64,000 nt of DNA, taken from Bactrocera neohumeralis. Taxonomy: Eukaryota; Arthropoda; Insecta; Diptera; Tephritidae. The stretch is taken from contig NC_065923.1 of assembly GCF_024586455.1 (NCBI RefSeq), forward strand, positions 1,240,001-1,304,000. The letters run 5' to 3'. The notes beneath the pieces are model-generated. The model worked only from the letters and a program-made list of their open reading frames with translations, had not been told where the DNA came from and did no database searches. Positions 1 through 11,100 of this stretch are shown in pieces. The translations under genes and the position numbers were made by a program. Within the stretch, counting starts at the first letter, position 1, and each line of letters starts with the position of its first letter.

Positions 1-1240
1 TTAGTATTTCACTGTATCAATATATGTACATTCTGCTCAGCAGGCCCTCTTGAAGAGAGGTACTCGTGAGTACCTGCACTGATAGCGTTGCCGCCACAAC
101 ATAATTTTTCCTACCAAATCCAACAATAAGTACCTTATCAAACTCCTTTAATTAATGCATCAGAACATCTTACTTTAAATTAGATTTACCTGACCTTTAA
201 TTGATAAGAAGAACCTGTTCCGATCTCTTTTTCAGGTACATTTTTGCAAACGAAAATAAGAATATTATAATGTTTCCGAACCCATACACCTATTCTAATT
301 AATAGTACAAAAAATCAACCCAATTTGTTTCAATTGAATTAAAGTGGCATCGCCACTTGCTTCATCAATGTGCTATTAACATACATAAATAAATGTCTTG
401 TTCGTAATAGGCAATAGGCGGCGATAAAGAAGAAAAATCTAAAATCTACTTGATTTCTCTCAGCTTTCTAATATGCGATTTTGTGAGCGCCAAATCAAAA
501 GGGAAATAGCGCTCGATGGTAAAGTGCTGAACACAATGACGGCGACAGACTGCAAACGACAGCTGTCAAATATTAAAATACACACGTTCTTACGGGCACA
601 GTTATTTTGACAGTTGCACGACTACACGACCGCAGGACGACAGTTGTCGTTCTCGCTAACTTCAATATCCTCCTATATTTGTCAAGGACAGTAGGACGAC
701 AGTAAAGTTGACAGTAGAATGGAAGATAGAAAGAGGGGGTAGAGTGGTGATGCCACTAATATGTAAAATGTAAAATCATTCACAGCTCTAACAAACTTGA
801 CGCTATTTTACAAATAAAAGCATTAAATAGCTCTATTATAGCTCTATTATGTCATTTGTAATAACAATTGATAATTTAAAGCACAAATATTTACCTATTT
901 ACTTATTTTTTGCATAAAAAATTTCACTTTGAACAAAATATTAAAATTTCATTGAAGTGCAAGGTATTAGTATGGCCACAACGAAATTATGTATGTACAT
1001 ACAAAATGGACAACTGCGATGTTTTGTGTACATGGCGGCCATTGTTATGTCGCTGCCTTCTCCCAAATGCACAACACCATTTTCAGTTCATTTTCGTGCT
1101 GCTGCAGTCTGTCGCCGTCATTGTGTGCAGCACTTAAAGTGTTAGCAGCGTATGATGCAATATGTGAGAATTATCAATCACTAATACAACCCCGTATATG
1201 CAATGCAAAGCACAGCTGGCATAAGAGCGTCTTTATAAAC
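1..1240. other. Intergenic DNA upstream of AsnS
   Basis: AT-rich spacer. I see no coding exon, RNA gene or transposon in it. Three overlapping open frames near 910-1288 lie in different frames over the same bases, contain many Cys and Met codons from simple sequence, and run into the AsnS promoter, so they are treated as chance. Confidence 0.5.
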
Positions 1241-1242
1241 AT

Positions 1243-1280
1243 TATAAAAGGGGCATACAAACATCATATGTATTTCATTC
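1243..1280 (+). promoter_or_regulatory. Candidate AsnS core promoter (TATA box plus initiator)
   Basis: TATAAAAG at 1243-1250 is followed by TCATTC at 1275-1280, which fits the arthropod initiator TCAKTY with +1 at about 1277. The TATA-to-start distance of about 34 bp is near the usual 28-33 bp. It would give a 5'UTR of about 90 nt before the AsnS ATG at 1368. No expression evidence is available here. Confidence 0.5.
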
Positions 1281-1367
1281 GCATTTAAAGCTTACCGCAC
1301 CAAACATATGTGGGCATTCAAAAAGTTTATATTGAAGAAACCATAAAGAAATTAAATTTCATTAAAA

Positions 1368-3041
1368 ATGTGTGGCATATTCGCAATATTTTCAAAAAAT
1401 GGCGAGCCCATAGCACCAAGAGTCTTCCATGGTAGTATGCATACTTTGCGAGAAATTGGTTATCGTCAAAGTGGTAAACAACGGCATCGAGGTCCAGATG
1501 ACACGGGCGTAAAGGTGCTGCCGGATCATGGTGTAGTATTGATACATGAGCGTCTATCGGTTATTTGCGTAAAATCAGGGCATCAGCCTTTGGTTTCGGA
1601 AAACGGTGATGTGTTGTTAGTGGCAAACGGTGAAATTTACAACTACCTTGAACAGTCGGCGGAAATCGCAAAGAAGCGTGGACATTACAAACCCAAAAGT
1701 GATTGCAATGTCATTGTTGAGCTTTACGAAGAGTATGGCGAGCAACTCTTGAAATATATCACTGGTATGTTTGCCTTTGTGCTCTATGACAAACGCTCGA
1801 AGAATATTTTGATTGCTCGTGACCCTTTTGGGATAATACCGTTATATATTGGTGAAGATTCAGATGGCAATGTATGGGTTTCTTCAGAAATGAAGTGCCT
1901 TGTTGAATTTTGTCCCAATTTGGAGCTTTTTAAGCCCGGCGAGCTACGAGTAGGTCCGGCCAATAATTTACAGCGTAAGAAATATTTCAAAGAGGAGTGG
2001 ATTGAACATATACCCACCCAAGAGGTGGATTTGACAATTCTGCGCTCGAAATTAGAATCAGCTGTACGTTCCCATCTGCAGTGTGATGTTCCCTTTGGTG
2101 CGCTGCTCTCAGGCGGTGTTGATTCTAGTCTAGTAGCTTCAATTGCGACAAAATTGCGCCGTGAATGTGTTCCTACATTCCGATTAAAAACGTTTTCAGT
2201 GGGCCTGCGGAATGCACCTGATTTCAAAGCGGCGAAACTAGTTTCTGACTATATAAACAGTGATCACACCGAAATAGTTTTTGAAATAGACGATGCTTTG
2301 GATGGCATACGTGATATTATCTACCACTTGGAAACATACGATGTAACAACGGTACGTTGTAGTCTGCCAATGTTGTTATTGGCTCGTTATATTAAAAGCA
2401 CAGGTATTAAGATGATTTTGTCTGGCGAAGGTGCCGATGAAATATTTGGTGGTTACTTATACTTTTTCAAAGCGCCAAGTCCAGTAGAGTTCCACAAAGA
2501 ATTAGTAAAGCGAGTCGAACTAATTAATGTATCCGATTGCCTGCGAGCCAATAAAGTCACAATGGCCAAAGGTCTGGAGTTGCGAGTGCCTTTCCTAGAC
2601 ACAGCCTTTGTTAACTATGTGATGTCAGTCAGACCGGAGGATAAGATACCTGGCAATCTTAACTGCTTAGATAATATGCAAAAATACCGTATTGAAAAGC
2701 ACATCCTACGCGCTGCATTTGCCAATAATTACCTACCCAACGAAGTACTTTGGCGGCAAAAGGAACAATTTTCTGATGGTGTCGGCTACGACTGGATTGA
2801 TAGCATACGTCGCGTGGCGACCTCACATATAACTGATGAACAGTTTGCTACAGCTACCTTACGTTTCCCTATTAACACACCAACTACTAAGGAAGCCTAT
2901 TATTATCGTACAATTTTCGAAGAGTTGTTCCCAGGTACAGCAGCAGCAGAAACTGTGACGCGTTGGGTGCCACGTTTGGATTGGGGATGTCCCGAAGACC
3001 CATCTGGCCGTGCTCAAGCTGTTCATCAAGTTCATCAGTGA
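1368..3041 (+). CDS. AsnS: Asparagine synthetase (glutamine-hydrolysing), AsnB-type
   Basis: Cytosolic enzyme that makes asparagine from aspartate, ATP and glutamine. The 557-residue frame is uninterrupted. Cys2 directly after Met1 is the glutaminase nucleophile. RHRGPD (39-44) and NGEIYN (87-92) are class II amidotransferase glutamine-site motifs. SGGVDSS (248-254) is the PP-loop that binds ATP. SGEGADEIFGGY and the KEQFSDGVGY motif complete the synthetase domain. Length and the C-terminal DPSGRA tail match bacterial/plant AsnB (about 554 aa) and, from memory, Drosophila AsnS, rather than the mammalian ASNS form. The start is fixed because Cys must be residue 2 after Met removal. A TATA/Inr pair lies 90-125 bp upstream and AATAAA lies 245 bp downstream of the stop. 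All catalytic motifs are intact, so it is probably functional. Confidence 0.96.
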   Translation: MCGIFAIFSKNGEPIAPRVFHGSMHTLREIGYRQSGKQRHRGPDDTGVKVLPDHGVVLIHERLSVICVKSGHQPLVSENGDVLLVANGEIYNYLEQSAEIAKKRGHYKPKSDCNVIVELYEEYGEQLLKYITGMFAFVLYDKRSKNILIARDPFGIIPLYIGEDSDGNVWVSSEMKCLVEFCPNLELFKPGELRVGPANNLQRKKYFKEEWIEHIPTQEVDLTILRSKLESAVRSHLQCDVPFGALLSGGVDSSLVASIATKLRRECVPTFRLKTFSVGLRNAPDFKAAKLVSDYINSDHTEIVFEIDDALDGIRDIIYHLETYDVTTVRCSLPMLLLARYIKSTGIKMILSGEGADEIFGGYLYFFKAPSPVEFHKELVKRVELINVSDCLRANKVTMAKGLELRVPFLDTAFVNYVMSVRPEDKIPGNLNCLDNMQKYRIEKHILRAAFANNYLPNEVLWRQKEQFSDGVGYDWIDSIRRVATSHITDEQFATATLRFPINTPTTKEAYYYRTIFEELFPGTAAAETVTRWVPRLDWGCPEDPSGRAQAVHQVHQ

Positions 3042-3285
3042 GTGTGAGTGAAGAGGCTTGAAGACTGTTATCTGTAGTCGTCTCGACGACTGCAAAACTT
3101 TTTAGTTGTTTTGAATAATTTCATTCATTATTATATTTACAACAAGAAAATACATAAATCTGTACTTCCAGATGTAGTATGTACATACATATGTATGTAT
3201 ATAAGGTTTATTTGAACTTATGCTTAAGTACCCACTAAGTAATTTTTTGCTATATATAAAAAGTAATACGACATAATAACAGGCA

Positions 3286-3291
3286 AATAAA
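3286..3291 (+). terminator. Candidate AsnS polyadenylation signal
   Basis: AATAAA about 245 bp after the AsnS stop codon, the first canonical signal on this strand that I noticed. Its use is inferred. Confidence 0.4.
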
Positions 3292-3990
3292 ATCAAAATT
3301 TAAAATGATTAAGTGTTTAAGTATAGGTCTTAAAAAATAAGAAGATAAGGAATATTTTCTGGCTTAGTAAGTGGAAATATGTTCATATGCACAGGACGTT
3401 CGAGTTTAATGGCTCTTGCTAAAAGTAAAAGTAGGAAAAAACAAAAGTGAAGCATGTTTTGGAATTTTCTCTAATGTCTACGTCTTTTTGAGAACAGCCT
3501 CGCTTCAACAATATTAATCCATTTTTCCGTGTGCAGTGCTGAATTATTACCGGGGATTCACGCCTATGCATATATGTATAATATTAAGGTAAGATAATAA
3601 ATAATATTATAAATCGCAGTAGATTTTTCCAGTCATTAGAAAAGAAAGTTCTTGTGTGCATATGTGTACATGTGTGCATACACATATATATGTATGTATG
3701 TATATTCCTTTCCTTTCTCTAGAATAATAACTCAATTTAATTCAATTTAATCTTTTATGATTGTACATTAAGTGTTCATATATGTATTACCATTCTCATG
3801 AGAGTTTTTTCACTGCTTTTTTCTAAATTAATTAGAAATTAATTTAACTATTTGCAAAGAACTGAATATCGTGGTTACTTCTGGTGATCAGACTGTGCAT
3901 GACTATGTTATTGATGCGACTTAAAGCGTGCCCCAAACGTTTTTAAATAATCCTGCAGAGTTGTTTGGCATTCAGTGGAGCCGGTTCGTC
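3292..3990. other. Spacer downstream of AsnS
   Basis: AT-rich sequence with short (TATG)/(TACA) simple repeats near 3655-3705. I see no gene or recognisable element. Confidence 0.4.
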
Positions 3991-4266
3991 GGTTATAAGA
4001 ATATTTATCAATATTAAAACTTAAGTTTAAGTTGTTGCAGTGGTAGCAAATATGCTACCAAGCTGACAGTCCTTGGCCGGATATAAGTTTTGTTTAGTTT
4101 TTAGCAGTTCCGGCTACGTAGGATCGTAGGTTATAAGAATATTTATCAATATTAAAATTTAAGTTTAAGTTGTTGTAGTGGTAGGAATTATGCCGGCAAG
4201 CTGACAGTCCTTGGCCGGATATAAGTTTTGTTTAGCTTTTAGCAGTTCCGGCTACGTAGGCTCGAC
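3991..4266 (+). repeat. 138-bp tandem duplication (two units)
   Basis: Unit 1 (3991-4128) and unit 2 (4129-4266) both start GGTTATAAGAATATTTATC and both carry GCTGACAGTCCTTGGCCGG and AGCAGTTCCGGCTACGTAGG. They differ at a handful of positions, so the duplication is fairly recent. I do not recognise the repeated unit as a named element. Confidence 0.85.
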
Positions 4267-4623
4267 TATTATTGGAATGGATTTAAACATACATATACAC
4301 ACAAATATAATGCCAAAGTTAAGACACTAAAATTGGATTCATAGTATTTTTCATCTTATTATCAATTGATATTAATAAAAATTCAGGAATTATTAAATTT
4401 TTTTATTGATGCTAGCTCTAATTTGCTTTTAAATACATGTATCCTTACCCATGAACACAGGGTGACCTCCATATCCTTAATTGACGCAAAGCAGTTAATT
4501 TCTAAAACCTTTTCCCAAATTTATCAAAAATTAAGTTCGTGCCAGATATGAATATACGTCTATGCTTGGAATAATATTAATTCTTTTTCATTTTTCAGTT
4601 ATCAAATAAATTATTGAAGTCAA
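4267..4623. other. Spacer between the tandem duplication and the candidate MITE
   Basis: AT-rich. A 61-codon open frame at 4366-4551 has no recognisable features. I see nothing supportable. Confidence 0.35.
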
Positions 4624-5086
4624 TAGGGTTATTCTCTTGCTCTTGCAAAACCCTTGCACGGTGCAAGAATTGCATATATTTCGTCTTGGTGCACCGGCAC
4701 AACAACAAATACACGCAGAAAATTATTTGCAATGGCTGTAAAATATGTCAGACAAAACCTATTTATATTTTCATGCAATGTCACGTAAAAATATAATTGC
4801 AACCCTGTTTTAGCTGTCATTTTACATAAAGACATATTACGTCGTTAAATTGTTGAGGAAGGTAAGTTTTAAATAGATTTTATTATTTCTATTTAAAATA
4901 TAAAGATTTGTTACAGTTTTTTTTCTTAAAAATGTATGCAGAAGGTGCGCCAATTCACAATAGCCATGCTTAATAGTCATTCACAACAATTTACTAGATT
5001 TTGGAATGGGTGCACTCGTGCCCTTGTATATTTTGGTATAGTATTTTTGCAATCTGCAATCTTGCAAGAGCAAGCGAATACCCCTA
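4624..5086. mobile_element. Candidate MITE with 25-bp terminal inverted repeats
   Basis: The left end TAGGGTTATTCTCTTGCTC... (4624-4648) pairs with the reverse complement of the right end (5062-5086) at 23 of 25 positions. The 463-bp interior has no transposase. It contains subterminal copies of a TTGCAC/GTGCAA motif, including a cttgcac-g-gtgcaag palindrome near 4651-4665, a pattern seen in hAT-like MITEs. I could not see a clear target-site duplication, so the superfamily is left open. Confidence 0.55.
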
Positions 5087-6234
5087 ATATATTTTCACCC
5101 TTTAAAAACAGCCAAAAAAGAAAAGTATATTTTACTTATCTTACTCATGACATTTATCAAATCTCTGGTTCGTCTTCAAGCATTTTGACGGACGAAACTG
5201 AAAATGACATAATTTTACGAAGAGCTAGCAAATATCCAACAATTATATGTGTGGCTGCGAAAACTGCGAAAACTGCGATTTTAAAATAAAAAATAAAACA
5301 TAAACGAATCGAAAATATGTGAAAAAGTTATGGCAAGTTGTGAGGAATTAGATAAAAATTATTTATTCCCAATTGTAAAGTGAAGAAATAATAATTGTAT
5401 CAAAAGAGTGTATCGTTGAAGATAAAGGTAGAAATTTGGAAAAGGTGAAGCCGCCGCAACTGCGTCACTTATTGGAAAACGGGAGTGAAGCAGAAACGAA
5501 AAACGCGAATAGAGTAATAGAATAAATAAACATATATTGTGTAAATGTAAGTGCGTGTTTTTTGTTTAGTGAGCATTTTAAAGTTACCGTAAAAAAGTCA
5601 AGAGAATTGTTGAAAAGGCTATAAACTGAATATTTATTAAGTATAGTAAAAAAAAACAGGAAGCAGCAGAATTTACAGCGCATAGCAGAAGTTTAAAAGA
5701 GTAGAAGGCGAAGGAAAGAAACGTAGCGCTTAAAAAAAGAGAAGAAGAGACATTGGAATTTGTTAAATGTGAGTACATACCGTAAAAGCAACAGCGGATG
5801 TCTTGAACATAGGGCACGTCAAATAATGATACATAAAATCATAAAAATAATAGAGAAATTTCTTTATCTAATTAAACAATATGTTTAAAATCGTCCTTTA
5901 TTTGTCGGCTAAATTTCTATATATTTAGAAGTGAGAAGTTAGAGAGTAAACAAAAATAAATGTTAGGCATTCCTTTCCGAAACTAAAAAGGCGACGAATT
6001 GGCAAAGTATCAATCAAGGAGAGAGCAAACGCCCTGCAAGTTCCTGATTGCGCGAAAGTCACAAGCAGAGGCCCTGCTGGAAAATCAATTTCACCTACTT
6101 CTTGTTTGTGTTAAAGGATCAAAAAGTATCATTGGGTTGTTGCAAAAACAGCGGTAACAAATACACAAATCAACTAAAGGGGCACAGCTGTTAATTCGTT
6201 ATCATTAATAATACTAGATATTTTTTATTGTTCG
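5087..6234 (+). other. Spacer; may contain the noncoding first exon of chb
   Basis: No supportable ORF. The stretch is richer in purines and in G than its surroundings and ends in a good 5' splice site (TTCG followed by GTGAGT at 6235-6240). That donor could join to the acceptor at 8021-8023 before the chb ATG. The transcription start is not identifiable by eye. The exon assignment is inference. Confidence 0.3.
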
Positions 6235-8023
6235 GTGAGTTTTATTTTTATTAGAATGTTGTGATATGAGATCATATGTATAGAAAGTGACGCAAAGTGT
6301 CAGCTTCCACATAATTTAATAATATGGAAAATATGATTTAGAAACCGAAAAAACATGTGGTAAGACTTCGATACCTCGTAGCAATGATGGGACTTGGCAT
6401 AAATAAAGGAGTGAATATGAACATTACTCTATCTTTAGGCGCTAAAAAGCATACAATTGCTTTTCTCAGTGGCGGCTACAACACTTTTCGCTATTCATTT
6501 CTCGTTCAATTGAAGCCAATTTACAATTACTTTGACATTTCTTTGACCAATTGTCAATACAGCGCGTGCGGTGTCAACACTACCGTTGGTGGAATACATT
6601 ACCGGCAACGATTGCCATTTTTTTTCAATTAAAGTACACAACATTCAAAAAAATTGGATTATAAATAGAACATTGCGTATGCAATAAATTCGACGTTGCG
6701 GTGTTGATCGCAGTCAACGTCGATGACGACGGCAAATGTTTCTTGAGGCCTTACCTCATTTATTTTTCTTATACTTTTTTTTAAAGACTTATGAAACTAA
6801 GTTCCATTAAATATGACATCAAATAAATGTATATACAATTTTCTATTAAACCAGCATATTATAAAATTATGGTACCAAAGATCTAAAAAATGTGTAATAT
6901 AATTAATTTTTGTAATGTAGATTTGTATACGTATGTATATATGTATACGCAATAATTCGTTGCTTGGTAATGTAAGAATTTGTTGATTAGGAAGAAAATA
7001 TATATAACATTTGAAGATACATATGTATATATGTAATGTTCATATGATTCTCAGTCTTTTGATTCTCGATAAAGAAGCTCACATAATTTTCCATAAAATT
7101 AAAGAAGAAGAAATATTGAAACACACGAAAGTACATGTTGTTGGAAAGTAACGCCATACCCACATTTTTTAAATAATTATAAACTCACCAAATAAGGGAT
7201 TTGATAAACAATAAAGTATAGTGAAGTGCGCGAGCAGCAGAAGATGTAGAAAAGAAAAGATTTTAATTTTCATATATGTAGTTAATGGAAATAATCAAAG
7301 CTGGTTAGACCGTACACACCTTGTAACTATTTCTATAATAGTGACGTACATACATATATTAACTAAGGGAAACAACCGGTGCTCACAGCCGGTGGTTCTC
7401 TTTTTATTCTGTTTTCTTTACTTTTCGCTATAAGGCGATAAAAGATGATTCACTCGGCGAAATCATCCGCTCCCACACTCCTATCATAAGGTGCACAATT
7501 TGGTGGGTCGATGTCAGCTACGGTAATTATTATCTGTGCTGTGAAAAATAAAATAAAAACGTATAACAATTTATTTGGCTCCAAGTGCTTCAGGTTGTAC
7601 ATAGAAGCAGTTGCGCATATTCAGTGCAATAATCATAAATACTGTTTTTCAACTGCTTGAATTATAAATCGTTCTGATTGGAAATTGTGATTAACAGCAT
7701 CTTTAGTTTTATTTTTAACATAAAATAAATAATAATGGCGCCCGGTCAGTGGTTTGAATACTCATTGAGTACATATTTAAAACATAAGGTTTTTAAAAAT
7801 TTCGAGTGTAAAAATGTTAAGATAATAAAGAAAACCTTGCTGCTTCAACTAAAATTACAAGTTAACTGAATTAAAAAAATGACGGCATAGGAAATAAAGT
7901 TTTGTTTCTATTACAGAAAATACATTAACATAGTTTTTTGTTTTTTTGTTAAATATTACATATACATACATACATATTTGATCGCGTCACTCTAATATGA
8001 ATTTTCACCTATATTATTTTCAG
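6235..8023 (+). other. Putative 5'UTR intron of chb
   Basis: Starts GTGAGT at 6235 and ends TATTATTTTCAG at 8023, directly before the 90-nt leader that precedes the chb ATG. It has AT-rich content with (TATG)/(TACA) repeats at about 6935 and 7020, and short meaningless ORFs. The acceptor is strong. Pairing with this particular donor is inferred. Confidence 0.4.
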
Positions 8024-8113
8024 CACCGATACAGATTGAACAACGCGGCAATTTGCCGTGGCCGTGCACTACTGATTAGTCTATAGAATTTCAACACTCC
8101 AAAAATCGGCATT

Positions 8114-11100
8114 ATGGCGTATCGCAAACCAAACGATTTGGATGGCTTCATTCAAATGATGCCCAAGGCGGATATGAGAGTTAAAGCTCTTCTGGCCGAA
8201 GACTTGGTCACATTCCTAAGTGATGAGACGAATTCAATTGTTTGCATGGACATGGGAATGCTTGTCGATGGCCTCATGCCTTGGCTTACCGGTAGTCATT
8301 TCAAAATTGCACAAAAATCGCTGGAAGCATTTTCCGAACTGATAAAAAGGCTTGGACCTGATTTTAATGCTTACAGTGCAACTGTGCTCCCACATGTTAT
8401 AGACCGTCTTGGCGACAGCAAGGATACTGTGCGTGAGAAAGCCCAATTGTTATTACAAGTTGTTATGGAGTACAAAGTGTTGACCCCACAAGCGACAATC
8501 GACAAATTAGCGACATCTTGCTTTAAACATAAGAATTCTAAAGTTCGTGAGGAGTTTTTGCAAACTATTGTAAATACATTGAACGAATATGGCACCTCAC
8601 AGTTGAGTGTTCGCACTTACATACAACCTATTAGTGCACTGCTTGGCGATCCTACAGCAACCGTACGCGATGCAGCTATACAAACACTTGTAGAAATATA
8701 CAAGCATGTAGGTGACCGTTTGCGGGCAGATCTACGAAAGATGGATGATGTTCCTGCGTCAAAGTTAGCTTCGCTTGAGCAGAAATTCGATCAAATTAAA
8801 GCGGAGGGGCTTTTACTGAAGTCGGCATTGCAAACCACAGCGTCGGCGAACAATGGCCACGATGAATCGGATAACGTCAGTGTGCGAGATCGGCCAACAA
8901 AAATTGTTAAACGTACTGTGTCTGCGTCGATGCGAGCAAAACCAAATTCTTCAGATTCTAGTGCTGGTGGGGATGCTGGCGCCGTAACTATGGATATATT
9001 TGAGTCTACATTCGAAGTTGTGCCACAATTAACTATTTTTCACCCAAAAGACATGGATGATATTTATCGAAATATTATTGTTGTGATTAGCGATAAAAAT
9101 GCTGATTGGGAGAAACGCATAGATTCGTTAAAGAAAGTTCGTTCATTACTAATGCTGAATATACAATCACAACCACAGTTTGTTGCGCAGCTGAAAGATC
9201 TTTCAATACCATTCCTTGACATACTCAAGGAGGAGCTACGCTCGCAAGTCATACGGGAGGCATGTATTACAATAGCCTACATGTCGAAAACACTACGTAA
9301 CAAACTCGAACCATTCTGCTTGGCTATCCTAGAGGCGCTTATTAATTTGATTCAGAATTCGGCTAAAGTTATTGCATCTTCATCGATTATTGCACTCAAA
9401 TATATTATAAAGTATTCCCATTCGCCGAAAATGATTAAACTCATTACTGAAACATTGCAACAATCCAAATCCAAGGACATTCGTGCCACTTTGTGCGAAA
9501 TGCTTTGCCTGATGTTCGATGAGTGGCAAACAAAAACGATGGAGCGCTGTTCTCAACAACTACGTGATGTGCTCAAACGCTCAATAAGTGACGCAGATAA
9601 TGAAGCACGACGTCATTCTCGTCGTGCTTATTGGAAATTTCGACGGCACTTTCCTGATCTTGCTGATCAAATCTACACCACACTAGATATTGCAGCACAA
9701 CGTGCACTAGAACGGGAGCGTGATGGTGGCAATGGTACTATGGAAGTGGAACGTCGCTCTGCAGCGGCAACCACTCGATTTCAACGTTCGCCAGGTTCAC
9801 TACAAAAGCCTGCGGCAGGAATGCGTAGCGTGTCGGCTGTGGATACTGCAGCTGCTCAACGTGCCAAAGCTCGCGCCCAATACTCGTTCTATCCGCGAAA
9901 AAAGTTAAGTACAGTTAACACTGCTGCTGCGTCAGCCAATTCTGGAACAACAACTTCAGCTGCCACCGGTTCTTTACCGCGTCCAAGGTATATGGGAGGT
10001 GGAGCAACGTCAACGTCGAACACTGGAGGACAGCTAGCTGCCGGCGTTTCTCCACGAACACGAGGTCGAGCTGGAGTTTCACAGTCACAACCTGGTTCTC
10101 GTTCCACTTCACCAAGTTCCAAGCTGCGAGAACAATACGGCTATAGGCCAATAACTGGAACCATACCGAAGAAAGCTTCGGGCATACCTCGTTCATTGAC
10201 CAGTTCACGCGAAACGAGTCCCACCCGTGTCGCCATGAAACGGAGTATTTATGCCACAAATAGTTCGGCCAGCTCCGCAAGAAGAACACCTGATCGTAGC
10301 AATTCGCGTTCCCTAGCGGCAGCACGTATTTTACAACAAAGTCGTGAGGCGGAAACGGCGTTAGCCGATGCTCTTTCCCCAGAAGCAGAGAGAGTTATTG
10401 ATTATGGCGAGTATTCGCGCGGGTATACAGCTGGCTTACGAATGGGTCGTAAATTGTTGTCGCGCGACGAGTCCGACGACTCCGAGGCATCGTCGGTGTG
10501 TTCGGAGCGGTCGTTTGATTCGTCAATGACGCGAGGCAACAATTCGAATTATTCGTTGTCAGGCTCACGAAATAGATTAGATTGGAGTTGCACGCGCGCA
10601 CCGTTCGATGACATCGACACTATCATACAGTACTGCGCCTCGACGCATTGGTCGGATCGCAAGGATGGAGTTATCAGCTTAACTCAATACCTTGCCGATG
10701 GTAATCAGCTAACATCACAACAACTACAGGCTGTCTTGGACATGTTCCGTAAATTATTTATGGATCCACACACAAAGGTGTATTCTCTGTTTCTTGATGC
10801 AGTTACTGAATTGATTCTTGCGCATGCCAACGATTTGCAGGACTGGCTTTTCGTATTGCTGACGCGACTATTTAATAAACTTGGCACAGAACTGCTCAAT
10901 TCAATGCACATCAAAATCGGTAAGACATTACAAGTTGTACACGAATATTTTCCAACCGACCAACAGCTTAAGGATGTCTTCCGTATACTCGCCGACACGG
11001 CACAAACACCCTGCACCAAAACAAAGATAGCCATATTGAAATTCCTCACAGACTTGGCAACCAGTTATTGCAAGTCCACCGACTTTCCATCTGACGATGG

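Noticed and set aside
910..1288. Three overlapping ORFs (62-99 codons) upstream of AsnS
   Set aside because: They occupy the same bases in different frames, show no domain, and overlap the AsnS TATA/initiator candidate.
4936..5289. 117-codon ORF
   Set aside because: It runs across the right inverted repeat of the candidate MITE and has no recognisable features.
6357..6632. 91-codon ORF
   Set aside because: It starts within the probable chb 5'UTR intron and has no family features.
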